Source of the DNA: Alteromonas pelagimontana
GTDB lineage: Bacteria > Pseudomonadota > Gammaproteobacteria > Enterobacterales > Alteromonadaceae
NCBI RefSeq assembly: GCF_002499975.2
Contig: NZ_CP052766.1
Span: 1,736,001-1,800,000, forward strand
Length of the DNA stretch: 64,000 nt
Reading direction: 5' to 3'
Translations under genes and position numbers: made by a program
Shown: in pieces, positions 17,846 through 26,714 of the stretch
Layout of the letters: the number at the start of each line of letters is the position of its first letter
How positions within the stretch are numbered: position 1 is the stretch's first letter
The notes under the pieces: model-generated
Databases searched by the model: none
What the model was told of the DNA's origin: nothing
The model's input: the letters and a program-made list of their open reading frames with translations, nothing else

Positions 17846-18607
17846 CTACAGCAGGTTTAACTCCGCAACAGTCAGTGTAGCCTGTTCGTCTCCCTCGTTT
17901 TCCTGGGTTACCTGTACTGGCAAATAGTTTACAGAAGTGGCAAACCAGATGGCCGTTTTTCTGGCACTGGTTTCCCGCACGCGCGTAAATTTCTCCGTTT
18001 CAAACTTACCGAGTGATGTCTCGATAGTTTCACTGCCATTATAGGTGAAATGAAATTGTTCTGGCTTCCCGCCATCATAAACGTTAAAGGTAGTATCTCC
18101 TCTCAAGCCGCGACTGACCGCCACCCTCAGCGCTTCATAAACCAGCAGCGGATCATAAATCTTTTCAGGAACAGAGGTCGCCGCCTCCCCTTCTGCGCCT
18201 TTAACGGTATGAGCAGATGGATCAAACAGATAAGCGGTGTTTTTCGTCCTTTTAAATGTACGGCTATCGGAAAGCGTATATTTCAGCGGTACTATCGATT
18301 TATCTTCCACAACGAAGCGAGCTTTTTCCCGCCGCTCAATATCATAGAACAAAATGGAGGCGGTGAAATACGTGGAAAGCTGATAGGTGCCCTCGTCATC
18401 TACTGCCAGCTCTCGCGTGGCTTTACCGTAGTTGTCGCCGTCCCGAGTGACATTATAGCGAATTTGATAGCGATTTAGCGGATCGCTAACGTCGTCGCTT
18501 CGGTCACTTGTTTCGGACGCTGGCGATTGTGCAAACGCAGGGGCAGCCACGATAAGCATGATCAACGAAAGTTGATAAAGTAATCGTAGTGAAGTTACTT
18601 TCTTCAT
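17846..18607 (-). CDS. DUF3108 domain exported protein
   Basis: A 253-residue protein with an N-terminal signal peptide (hydrophobic 'LIMLIVAAPAFAQ'). The body matches the DUF3108 family: 'YQIRYNVTRDG', 'YDPLLVYEALRVAV', 'FHFTYNGSETIETSLGKFET' and the closing 'YLPVQVTQENEGDEQATLTV'. Family members are periplasmic or envelope proteins of unknown function, usually 220-260 residues. AAGGA lies ahead of the ATG. It is first in a possible two-gene unit with the PAP2 phosphatase. Confidence 0.85.
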   Translation of the reverse strand: MKKVTSLRLLYQLSLIMLIVAAPAFAQSPASETSDRSDDVSDPLNRYQIRYNVTRDGDNYGKATRELAVDDEGTYQLSTYFTASILFYDIERREKARFVVEDKSIVPLKYTLSDSRTFKRTKNTAYLFDPSAHTVKGAEGEAATSVPEKIYDPLLVYEALRVAVSRGLRGDTTFNVYDGGKPEQFHFTYNGSETIETSLGKFETEKFTRVRETSARKTAIWFATSVNYLPVQVTQENEGDEQATLTVAELNLL

Positions 18608-18975
18608 TTTGCATCCTTCCCTGTTAGCGGTATTGATGTCTGCGGTCTGCCATTAGATACCATGCTTGCCGGTAAGTGCCGAAACTTTTTTTCTAATTTT
18701 AGCTCAACCGGTATAACGACCTCTATTGTAAGACTCGCCTATGCTGTTGACATTTTATGCTTTTATACCGATGCGAACTAATAAATACTACCTTTGAATC
18801 AGGTAAACCGATCAAGATGATGCGTTGACGGCGTAATCCTGTGACATAGCAAAAAAGGCAACTCGGTACTTAACTGTCGTCCTGCTCGTACGTTAAGAAA
18901 AAATTTGTCATTCAGTATAAAATTTCCTCATAATGCCAGTCCATGTCATTTTTAAACTGCTCTTGGAAGGTACTC
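18608..18975. other. Intergenic region between divergent genes
   Basis: These 368 bases should hold promoters for the DUF3108 gene (minus) and the esterase (plus). I see AT-rich tracts but no clear operator, RNA gene or open frame with a ribosome binding site. An in-frame ATG at 18943 upstream of the esterase is considered a less likely start. Confidence 0.4.
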
Positions 18976-19929
18976 ATGCGCAACGTGTTTCTTGTTCTCT
19001 GCCTGATGTTTTCTGTTCCGTGCTTAGCTCAGAAGGAAGTCGATATTGTGTCTACCCCCGTTGAACTTTACCCCGACCCTATTCCCGGTGCTATTGAGTC
19101 AGATAATCAGGAGTTTTTCTCAAGAGCAGAGCCGGGCGATAAATTTGTGGCCTCAGTAAACCAGCCCAAGCTTACTGTGTATCAGCCCTCTGCAGCCAAG
19201 CGCAACGGTGTAGCTGTGCTTATTCTTCCAGGCGGCGGATACTTTGGTGTAGCCATAGATAAAGAAGGCTACGCCATTGCCGAGCGCTTTGCTAAAGCTG
19301 GCGTAACAGCCTTTGTCTTAAAATATCGAATGCCCATGGATAGCACCATGAAAGATAAAGCCACAGGTCCGCTTCAGGATGCTCAACAGGCATTAGCAGT
19401 AATTCGACAAAACAGCGAAAAGTGGGGAGTCGATGCTGATAAAGTCGGGATCATGGGCTTTTCTGCTGGTGGACATCTAGCTTCTACTGTCGCTACCCAT
19501 TTTAAAAAACCTGTGATGCCAGGCTTGAGTAAAAAGCTAGTAAGGCCGGATTTTCAGGTGCTAATTTATCCGGTTATTTCTATGGAAGCAGGCATTACTC
19601 ACCAAGGCTCCAGAGAATTGTTGCTGGGAAAAGCGCCTAACGGCCAACAAGTCAATGACTTTTCGAATGAAAAGCAGGTTACGGCAAATACGCCGCAAGC
19701 CTTTATTGTGCATGCTAATGATGATAAAAGCGTTCCTGTGGCCAATTCGTTGCGTTATCACGCAGCGCTGGTAGAAAAGCGCGTTCCTGTGCAGTTGCTG
19801 CTGTTACCCGAAGGCGGTCACGGCTTTGGCATGACCAATAACTTTGACTGGTTTCAGACTCTGGAAATGTGGTTACACAGCCGAGGCATTATTCCAGACA
19901 ATGCCTCAGCCAGCGACAACTCATACTAA
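18976..19929 (+). CDS. Exported alpha/beta hydrolase (acetyl/feruloyl-esterase-like, BD-FAE type)
   Basis: The 317-residue product has a signal peptide ('VFLVLCLMFSVPCLAQ') and an esterase-type alpha/beta-hydrolase fold. The oxyanion motif is 'LILPGGGYFGV', the nucleophile S163 is in GFSAGGH, the acid is D249 or D250 in 'HANDDKSVPV', and the histidine is H282 in 'EGGHGFG'. This combination is typical of BD-FAE-like and acetylxylan-esterase-like enzymes that deacylate plant or algal polysaccharides. The ATG at 18976 has GGAAGG six bases upstream; an ATG at 18943 would add 11 residues. The reading frame ends inside a palindromic repeat that supplies its stop codon. Confidence 0.85.
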   Translation: MRNVFLVLCLMFSVPCLAQKEVDIVSTPVELYPDPIPGAIESDNQEFFSRAEPGDKFVASVNQPKLTVYQPSAAKRNGVAVLILPGGGYFGVAIDKEGYAIAERFAKAGVTAFVLKYRMPMDSTMKDKATGPLQDAQQALAVIRQNSEKWGVDADKVGIMGFSAGGHLASTVATHFKKPVMPGLSKKLVRPDFQVLIYPVISMEAGITHQGSRELLLGKAPNGQQVNDFSNEKQVTANTPQAFIVHANDDKSVPVANSLRYHAALVEKRVPVQLLLLPEGGHGFGMTNNFDWFQTLEMWLHSRGIIPDNASASDNSY

Positions 19930-19986
19930 TCCACCTTGATGTGTTATTTCTGAGCGAGCACACATCAGGGCGTATTAGTATTATTA
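19922..19986. repeat. Palindromic repeat (MITE/REP-like), copy 1, between convergent stops
   Basis: The left arm starts ATACTAATCCACCTTGATGT and the right arm ends CAGGGCGTATTAGTAT. Folded together, the roughly 22-base arms pair at about 16 positions. The ends ATACTAAT/ATTAGTAT and the inner GATGTGT/ACACATC are exact. The TAA stop of the esterase (19927-19929) lies in the left arm and the stop of the oxidoreductase (19984-19986) at the right edge, so it likely doubles as a bidirectional terminator. The left 22 bases match the IS-interrupted copy near 35 kb at about 19 positions. Confidence 0.75.
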
Positions 19987-21072
19987 TAAGGTAACGCGTT
20001 TGCCGCTCTGGGCAGCGGCAAATATCGCGTTCACAATACGAATATCCCGCAGTCCTTCTTCGCCGGTTACCAGCGCCGGCCCCTTACCCAGAATCGCCTT
20101 AGCGTCGTCATCCATCTGAATAGTCTGCTGCATTCCATCAATTGCTGAAAACTCTTTACCGTCGCTGGTGGTGCCGGTAACGCCTGAATAAGACTGCATG
20201 GGTTTTAGCTGATACCAGCCTTCTCGGCAGTCAACCTTCAAATAATTCGGGCCTTTAACAACGCTGGTACCACAGTCGGCTATCAAGCCATTATCGAATT
20301 CCATGGTAAAATAGGTGGTTTCATCCACTTCACGAAATATTTTGGGATGGCTCTTTTCGTGGCGTCCGGTCACTGCCACAGGCTCCATTTTAGTCAGAAA
20401 ACGCGCACCGTTTATGGCGTAAACGCCCATATCATAAAGTGCTCCGCCTCCCATTTCTTTTTGCATACGCCAGTTGTCCGCTGGTAAACCATTTCCACCG
20501 TGCCCGGCAAAGCTACTTACACTTTCAAAGGGGCCGTAAGGCATGCTTTTAGCGTATTGCGCAAAGCGCCGCGTGTTAGGCTCGTGCTGCATGCGGTAAC
20601 CAATTGCCAATTTCACGTTGTTTTTGTTGCAAGCATCAATAATCGCCTGGCACTCCGCTTCATCCATTGCCATTGGCTTTTCGCACCAAACATGTTTTCC
20701 GGTATTGGCGGCTTTTACAGAGAAGTCTTTATGGGTGGAGGGCGGCGTAACCACATAAACGACGTCAATATCATCGTTATTCGCCAATTCATCCATAGTG
20801 TCATAGGTATAGACATTTTTATCTTTAATGTCGTAGCGGGACTGCCAGCGGGGAATTTTTTCCGGGCTGCCGGTGACAATTCCTCTTAGCTCGCAATATT
20901 TGGTAGCTTGTAACGCAGGTGCCAGTAGGTTTTCGCTATAATTCCCCAAGCCCAACAACGCTACCCCTATTTTTTTAGTCGGGCCACTTTCGCCATATAC
21001 TTTCGGTAAAATGCCAAGTGCGGCTCCTGTTGCCATTAGCTGAACAAATTGTCGGCGGGATAAAGTATTCAC
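19984..21072 (-). CDS. Tat-exported Gfo/Idh/MocA family oxidoreductase
   Basis: The 362-residue protein starts with a twin-arginine signal (SRRQFVQ at residues 5-11, then 'LMATGAALGIL'). It continues with a Rossmann domain ('IGVALLGLGNYSENLLAPAL') and the family's 'GKHVWCEKPMAMDEAEC', where the Lys is the usual catalytic or structural residue. The C-terminal domain has 'GGGALYDMGVYAINGARFL'. This layout is that of exported glucose-fructose oxidoreductase-like enzymes, which fold with tightly bound NAD(P) before export. The substrate is probably a sugar or sugar derivative in the periplasm. Neighbouring esterase, MFS and GH140-like genes suggest glycan processing. Confidence 0.88.
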   Translation of the reverse strand: MNTLSRRQFVQLMATGAALGILPKVYGESGPTKKIGVALLGLGNYSENLLAPALQATKYCELRGIVTGSPEKIPRWQSRYDIKDKNVYTYDTMDELANNDDIDVVYVVTPPSTHKDFSVKAANTGKHVWCEKPMAMDEAECQAIIDACNKNNVKLAIGYRMQHEPNTRRFAQYAKSMPYGPFESVSSFAGHGGNGLPADNWRMQKEMGGGALYDMGVYAINGARFLTKMEPVAVTGRHEKSHPKIFREVDETTYFTMEFDNGLIADCGTSVVKGPNYLKVDCREGWYQLKPMQSYSGVTGTTSDGKEFSAIDGMQQTIQMDDDAKAILGKGPALVTGEEGLRDIRIVNAIFAAAQSGKRVTL

Positions 21073-21282
21073 ATTGTGCTCCTGCAGCGGTCATACATCT
21101 GGAAATTAGTCTCAGATGCTTACGTAGTTGCGCCAATATTCAGATTACTTTTTCATCAATTCATTAATAACGCTTTCTCGAATACTTATTTTCGTGCTGT
21201 TGATAATTATGCTGAAAAATATGCGATGATTTACCTGCGGCTTCCGCTCCTTTCTCTACTTCATATATTCTGAGATATTGCT

Positions 21283-22491
21283 ATGTCTGTTACCGAACGC
21301 TTAAGCGTTTCTTTTTACGTGTTTTTAATCGGCCGCGCCGTGTTCAGCGCTATTGACGCCATTGTGGTCACCAGCATTGCCTGGCACTTGTATGAAAGCA
21401 CCAAAGACCCCTTTGATCTGGCTCTGGTGGGTTTATTTCAAATTGCGCCCATTTACCTGTTTTTCGTTTTGACCGGCTGGGTGGTAGACCACGTCTCTCG
21501 CAAGCGAATTTTACAGATTGGCGCGGTTGTACAGCTTGCTGTACTTATTATGGTTGCCTTATTAATGCAATCCGGGGATTTCAATAAATGGTATCTGCTG
21601 GGGCTAATTGCGGGGCTGGGCTCAGTAAAAGCATTTTTATCACCGGCACTACAAGCCATATTGCCCAATCTTGTCACCAAGTCTCAGCTGAGTTCTGCTA
21701 TCGCGCTTACCAGCACAGTCTGGAATGTATCGCTAACGGGAGGGCCTTTTATTGCCGGGTTGTTGATAGCGCTGCTTAATTTCAAGATCTACTGGGTAAT
21801 TGTGGCGTTGGCCCTGATTACATCGGTATGTTTCTTTTGGCTGCCGCCAATTAAAGCCGCCAATACAATGAAACGGTCTGCCAGCGATTTGTGGCGAGGC
21901 TTTTCATTTTTACGCGATAACCGTATTGTTCTTGGCAGCTTGCTGCTGGATTTATTAATCGTATTAGGTGGCAGTGTGGTGGCACTGCTTCCCATATATG
22001 CTTCTGACATTCTTAAGATCGGGCCAGAAGGGCTGGGGTTATTGCGGTCCATGCCCGCTATTGGCGCGGTGTTAGTGGGAATTTATCTTACCCGCTACAA
22101 AACTGAGTTTGAGAATACCGGACGCACATTATTTACCGCTCTTAGCGTATTTTCCCTCTCAGTGATTCTGTTCGCTTTAACCGACAACGTATGGCTTTCA
22201 TGCACCTGTTTATTTATTTACGGCGCATCGGACATGTTCAGCGTAGTGATCCGTGGCGCCGCCATTCATCACAATACGCCGGATGAACTACGTGGCCGCG
22301 TCAGTGCGCTAAATTCAATTTTTATAGCTTCATCCAATCAGCTGGGAGATTTTCGCGCAGGCAGCGTGGCAGCCGTAGCCGGGCCAGTAAACGCAGCGCT
22401 TATCGGCGGCGTTACCTCTGTAGCGGTTGTTGTCTGGGGTTACAGCCGGTTTACCAACTTGCGCAAGCTTAAATCTTCAAGGGTAGAATAA
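21283..22491 (+). CDS. MFS transporter (EntS/MFS_3-like)
   Basis: A 402-residue protein with about twelve hydrophobic segments. The MFS signature after helix 2 reads 'GWVVDHVSRKRILQIGA', the expected position for the loop 2-3 motif, and 'RGRVSALNSIF' near helix 10 is typical of the enterobactin-exporter-like MFS_3 group. The substrate is unknown; related proteins export siderophores or drugs, and siderophore export is conceivable given the iron-related loci in the window. No siderophore biosynthesis genes are present here. Its last 15 bases overlap the convergent GH140-like gene. Confidence 0.85.
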   Translation: MSVTERLSVSFYVFLIGRAVFSAIDAIVVTSIAWHLYESTKDPFDLALVGLFQIAPIYLFFVLTGWVVDHVSRKRILQIGAVVQLAVLIMVALLMQSGDFNKWYLLGLIAGLGSVKAFLSPALQAILPNLVTKSQLSSAIALTSTVWNVSLTGGPFIAGLLIALLNFKIYWVIVALALITSVCFFWLPPIKAANTMKRSASDLWRGFSFLRDNRIVLGSLLLDLLIVLGGSVVALLPIYASDILKIGPEGLGLLRSMPAIGAVLVGIYLTRYKTEFENTGRTLFTALSVFSLSVILFALTDNVWLSCTCLFIYGASDMFSVVIRGAAIHHNTPDELRGRVSALNSIFIASSNQLGDFRAGSVAAVAGPVNAALIGGVTSVAVVVWGYSRFTNLRKLKSSRVE

Positions 22492-23904
22492 TTTCTTTTT
22501 CTTCGGTAACTGAACAACCAGCACCCAATCATTCCCCCGCTGAACCCCACCGGGCGGGTTAAATACGGGGTTGTCGTCATTATAAAATGCAAAAGCTGGA
22601 TAAAATTTGCCATCCCGGGGATTGAACCACCTTGCCTGTACCGTCGCACTCTGAATTTCTTTAGTATCGATGGTAACGGGTCGCCCTGTGAAGGTGTATA
22701 TCAGCGCATAATCTTTGCCGCGTAGCGCAGGCTGATAGTCATACCTTCTCCCTTGGTTAAGCACAAGATCCGGGTCGGGTCGTCGGTCAGATTGAGTATG
22801 TTTGAGGATAAGGGTTTTCAAATACGCCATTTGAGTTGCACCTTCCGCATCCATTGCTTCATGCCAACTTTGCGTAGCGCCATAAACCGGCGCCTCCCCG
22901 GACTCGGGCTGGTAAAACTGCATTACGCTGTTGTGTCCGTATGTAAAGCCAGCCGCGCCGTGAAAGACCGACCAGTAAGCATACCGTCTTACATCCTCAG
23001 ACTTCCAGCGAGGCAGCGACGAATCGTGTAACCCGTAAGGAATATCTTCGTAGGAAGGTTCTCCGTCCAGCGTCGGCTTCAGCGGCTTACGCGCATAATC
23101 TTTTTGGGCATACCGCCAATTATCGGGGCCGTAGCGAAAGGAATTCCAGCTGGTATCCTGACCATAGCTTCGATGCCCGGACTGGAACATATTAAAATCC
23201 AGCCACGGGCGATTGTGAAACCATTCTGATGACATGTGTCTGCCGCGGGGATGAAATGTAATAAGGTGACGGCTGTCCAGCTTATTTAAGGTAGAACCCA
23301 TTGCCTCCCAGATCTCTGTATTTTCATTTCCCAGCGTATCCCCGCCGTTCATCCAAATTATATTGGGTTTATTACCGAACCGTTTGGCTAAAAATGTAGC
23401 GTACTGAGTAATAGCGCTTTTGCTGACTTTTCCGGGTGTAATTTCCGAACCCCATACCGGCACCAACGCCACCCACAACCCTTGATCGGCTGCGGCATCA
23501 ATAGCGAATTCAACATGATCCCAGTAGTCATACTCTGTCGCACTGGCAGGATTATTCCCTTTGGTAATTAACGGCTTGGTAATATTATTGCCGATCAGCG
23601 CGGCATCGCCCTGAAAATTGGTTACATCCAAGCTGTGCAGCAACATCACCTGAATAACATTAAAGCCCTTTGCCTGGCGGTTCTGCAGATACTCAAGCGT
23701 ATCTTTGCGGTCGAGTTTTTTAAACATCAGCCAGGCGGTATCTGCCAGCCAGAAAAATTGCTGGCCGTTTTCTTTGGCAAAATAATGCGGGTTCTTGCCA
23801 ACTACTATGTTAGGCCATAGCGCTTGCGGATCTTTTTGCGTTGCGCAGGAAAGCAAGGTTCCTATTAATGACAACAATACGAGCAGCTTTACTTTACCCG
23901 GCAT
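22477..23904 (-). CDS. GH140-like glycoside hydrolase lipoprotein (apiosidase-like, DUF4038)
   Basis: A 475-residue lipoprotein: the signal ends in a lipobox with C20 ('LIGTLLSC'). The catalytic part (about 30-370) has 'FFWLADTAWLMFKKLDRKD', 'NRQAKGFNVIQVMLL', 'NIIWMNGGDT' and 'PTLDGEPSYED', all features of the DUF4038 (alpha/beta-barrel) fold to which the GH140 apiosidases belong. The last 90 residues form the 'collagen-binding' beta domain often attached to it. The likely activity is exo- or endo-cleavage of a plant or algal polysaccharide side chain from the cell surface or periplasm. Substrate assignment is inference. Confidence 0.8.
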   Translation of the reverse strand: MPGKVKLLVLLSLIGTLLSCATQKDPQALWPNIVVGKNPHYFAKENGQQFFWLADTAWLMFKKLDRKDTLEYLQNRQAKGFNVIQVMLLHSLDVTNFQGDAALIGNNITKPLITKGNNPASATEYDYWDHVEFAIDAAADQGLWVALVPVWGSEITPGKVSKSAITQYATFLAKRFGNKPNIIWMNGGDTLGNENTEIWEAMGSTLNKLDSRHLITFHPRGRHMSSEWFHNRPWLDFNMFQSGHRSYGQDTSWNSFRYGPDNWRYAQKDYARKPLKPTLDGEPSYEDIPYGLHDSSLPRWKSEDVRRYAYWSVFHGAAGFTYGHNSVMQFYQPESGEAPVYGATQSWHEAMDAEGATQMAYLKTLILKHTQSDRRPDPDLVLNQGRRYDYQPALRGKDYALIYTFTGRPVTIDTKEIQSATVQARWFNPRDGKFYPAFAFYNDDNPVFNPPGGVQRGNDWVLVVQLPKKKKLFYP

Positions 23905-24123
23905 TCAACGCTCCTGTCATACTGTGGTTGATAAACTAAAATGTTGTTTGATATCCAATAGGATCAGCATACGCTGGCGTAACTATTGGCGCGATATCCA
24001 CCACAATCCCTCGCAGTTAAAAATGCCCCCTGATATTATCAGACAAGTTCAGCATAAGGTCAGTTCCCTGACGCGTCGGAGGACGCTCCGAGCAACGCTG
24101 AATCTTACCGTAAAAAGAAAGAT

Positions 24124-24155
24124 AAAAAAAACCAGCGATATTGCCGCTGGTTTTG
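24124..24155 (-). terminator. Putative bidirectional terminator
   Basis: AACCAGCG and CGCTGGTT form a perfect 8-bp stem with a 7-base loop. Seven A precede it and TTTT follows. On the minus strand it gives a hairpin with a long U-tract, about 240 bases after the M3 peptidase stop, with copy B of the dispersed repeat in between. It could equally terminate plus-strand transcription. Confidence 0.6.
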
Positions 24156-24185
24156 ATAACCATATTTCACTATTAACAGCCAGAG

Positions 24186-24370
24186 TGAGATCGTGAATAT
24201 TTTTTAAACAACAAGTGAAAGTTTCTTAGCCGTACTTCTGGAGCATGGATGCTCCAGCAGAGCCATCAGGGATGATTTTACGGCGTTTCGGATAAGAAAC
24301 TTTTACATATTTTCACAGCTGATGGTTTTTCGCTCACTCATGCGGTTGCCCTGTATTAACAGCAGTCCTG
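24186..24370 (+). repeat. Dispersed hairpin repeat, copy B
   Basis: Second copy of the element at 5246-5420. The core 24222-24293 shares about 64 of 72 bases with copy A. The same 7-bp stem CTGGAGC/GCTCCAG occurs at 24238-24257 with the loop ATGGAT. It ends about 20 bases before the M3 peptidase stop codon, so the hairpin lies in the 3' region of that gene's transcript, while copy A lies 5' of a hydrolase gene. Confidence 0.75.
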
Positions 24371-24392
24371 CTATTGCCGAAGAGGGCAGATT

Positions 24393-26525
24393 TTACTGCG
24401 TTAATCCCCGGCGTTTAAGCAGCGCATCGACAGTGGGTTTTTGGCCGCGGAACTGTATATAGTTCTCCATCAAGTCTTCGCTGTTTCCTTTTGAAAGCAC
24501 TTCACGACGGAAAACCTCACCATTTTCTCGTGTTAATCCGCCATTTTCTTGCATATATGCAAAAGCGTCTGCGGCAAAAACTTCCGTCCACAAATAGGCA
24601 TAGTAACCGGCTGAGTAACCACCCGCGAATGTATGACTAAAGTACGAAGATTTGTAACGTGGCTTCACTGGCGCATAATCAATACCGTGTTTGGCAAGCG
24701 CTTTCTGTTCAAACTTTTCCACATCAGAAATATTGGCATCCGCGCTAATTGTGTGCCATTCCATGTCCAGCAACGCTGCCGCCAGATATTCTGTGGTATC
24801 GAACCCTTTATTAAACTGCACCGCTTTTAACAGCTTATCCAACAACGGTTGAGGAATTTGCTCGCCGGTTTTGTAATGTTTAGCGTAGTTGGCAATTACA
24901 GCAGGTTCAATCGCCCAGTCTTCATTGAACTGCGAAGGAAATTCAACGAAATCCCGCGCGGTTGAAGTTCCGGCCAGGCTTTGATATTTCACTTGCGAAA
25001 ATAGTCCGTGAGCCGCATGACCAAATTCGTGGAACAGGGTAGAAGCTTCATCAAATGTCAAAAGCGTCGGCTGACCTTCTGCTGGCTTTGGAATATTCAG
25101 TTCGTTATACACGACCGGCTTGTTTTGCTTCATAAAGCTCTGGGTGACAAATTCGCTCATCCAGGCACCGCCAGCTTTGCCTTCACGGGCATACGGGTCA
25201 AAGAAGAACAAGCCAATACTGCTGCCGTCGGCATTGAACACCTCAAATACCCGACTGTCTTCAACGTATAGCGGAATATCTTTACGCTCTTTAAATGTAA
25301 TGCCGTAAAGTTTTTCCATGGCAAAAAACAACCCATTTTCCAATACGGAATTCAACTCAAAATAAGGTTTAGTTTCGCTTTCGTCCAAATCGTATTTCGC
25401 TTTGCGTACCTTTTCAGCATAGTAAGCCCAATCCCAGGGTTGAACGTCACCTTTAAGTCCGTCAGCATGCATGACTTCTTCAATATCAGCCGCTTCCTGT
25501 TTCGCTCTCGCCACCGCTTTAGGCGCAAGATCATCCAAAATCTCAAAGACGTTTTCAGGCGTTTTGGCCATTTGATCTTCAATTACATAGCTTGCCCAAT
25601 TGGGATACCCGAGCAATTTCGCCTTTTGCGCTCGCAGTTTGGTCAGTTTAAGAATGATGGGGCCGTTTACATCAAGCGCCCGGTTTGATGACTTTTTCCA
25701 GATTTTTTCCCGCAACTCGCGGTTTGTCAGGTTGGTAAGGATAGGCTGACGAGTCGTATTTACCAACGTAATCAAATACCCTTCTTTATCAGCACTTTCT
25801 GCCGCTGAAGCCAGGCTGGCGATATCAGCGTCAGATAGTCCGGCCAGCTTGGATTTTTCGGTCACTAAAATAGTGTCATTCTTAAATGAAGCGAGAATAT
25901 TTTGCGAAAATTCAGTTTGCAGTTTGGTGACTTGCTCATTGATATCCCGCATTGTGGTTTTGTCGGCGTCGCTTAAATTGGCCCCTGCACGAACAAAGTT
26001 ATTATAGTAATAATCAACCAGACGTTGATCTTCCTGCGATAAGCTGTCTTTATTCTTATAAATGGTATTAACCCGCGCAAACAGCTTGTCGTTCAAAAAG
26101 ATGTTATCAAAATGAGCAGAAAGTTTTGGCCCCATTTCCGCTTCTATACGCTGGTATTCGTCATCGGAAATAATGCTGGAAAGGCCGAAAAAAACTGTTG
26201 AAGCACGGTTAAGTATTTCGCCGCTTTTCTCCATAGCCACTAGCGTATTTTCAAAGGTCGCAGAGGCTGGATTGTTAGCTATTTTTTCAATTTCTGCGCG
26301 GTTTTCTGCCATTCCTTTTTCAAAGGCTGGTTCATAATCTGCTGTTGTTAGTTTATCAAAGTCAGGCGTGTGATACGGCAGTGTACTTTCACGCATTAAA
26401 ATATTATCAGATTGGTTTTGCTGCATCGTTTGCGCTTGGCTGGTAGAAGAAGTGGTGGAATTACTTGAGCACGCCGCCAGCGCCAGCGTAGTGGCAATGG
26501 TACTGGCAATAATAGTCATACGCAT
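24393..26525 (-). CDS. dcp: M3 family peptidyl-dipeptidase lipoprotein (Dcp-like)
   Basis: The 710-residue product has a lipoprotein signal ('TLALAAC', C19) and an all-helical M3 metallopeptidase body. The zinc motif HEFGH is at 499-503, followed by the expected downstream Glu region ('RDFVEFPSQFNEDW'), and 'SSYFSHTFAGGYSAGYYAYLW' near the C-terminus is a standard Dcp substrate-binding element. Length and order fit Dcp, which removes C-terminal dipeptides from peptides. E. coli Dcp lacks a lipobox; periplasmic lipoprotein versions are common in marine gammaproteobacteria. GGAG precedes the ATG. Monocistronic. Confidence 0.9.
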   Translation of the reverse strand: MRMTIIASTIATTLALAACSSNSTTSSTSQAQTMQQNQSDNILMRESTLPYHTPDFDKLTTADYEPAFEKGMAENRAEIEKIANNPASATFENTLVAMEKSGEILNRASTVFFGLSSIISDDEYQRIEAEMGPKLSAHFDNIFLNDKLFARVNTIYKNKDSLSQEDQRLVDYYYNNFVRAGANLSDADKTTMRDINEQVTKLQTEFSQNILASFKNDTILVTEKSKLAGLSDADIASLASAAESADKEGYLITLVNTTRQPILTNLTNRELREKIWKKSSNRALDVNGPIILKLTKLRAQKAKLLGYPNWASYVIEDQMAKTPENVFEILDDLAPKAVARAKQEAADIEEVMHADGLKGDVQPWDWAYYAEKVRKAKYDLDESETKPYFELNSVLENGLFFAMEKLYGITFKERKDIPLYVEDSRVFEVFNADGSSIGLFFFDPYAREGKAGGAWMSEFVTQSFMKQNKPVVYNELNIPKPAEGQPTLLTFDEASTLFHEFGHAAHGLFSQVKYQSLAGTSTARDFVEFPSQFNEDWAIEPAVIANYAKHYKTGEQIPQPLLDKLLKAVQFNKGFDTTEYLAAALLDMEWHTISADANISDVEKFEQKALAKHGIDYAPVKPRYKSSYFSHTFAGGYSAGYYAYLWTEVFAADAFAYMQENGGLTRENGEVFRREVLSKGNSEDLMENYIQFRGQKPTVDALLKRRGLTQ

Positions 26526-26714
26526 GAAGGGATCTCCGTCGTTTTTATAGTGTATGCGCCTAGTTAAACACTAAGCCCGAGATTTGACTCAACCACTTTA
26601 CCACCTCCTGCTGCTGCTACCATTCTACTGGACCCAGCTGATTTGAGGTTTGTCGTATTTACTACCCAAAGGCTCAATTTTGAGTTAATACAGAACCGCC
26701 TTTGTTAATCCCAA

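Noticed and set aside
18050..18478. Plus-strand frame of 142 residues opposite the DUF3108 gene
   Set aside because: Antisense shadow of a clear exported protein, with no ribosome binding site.
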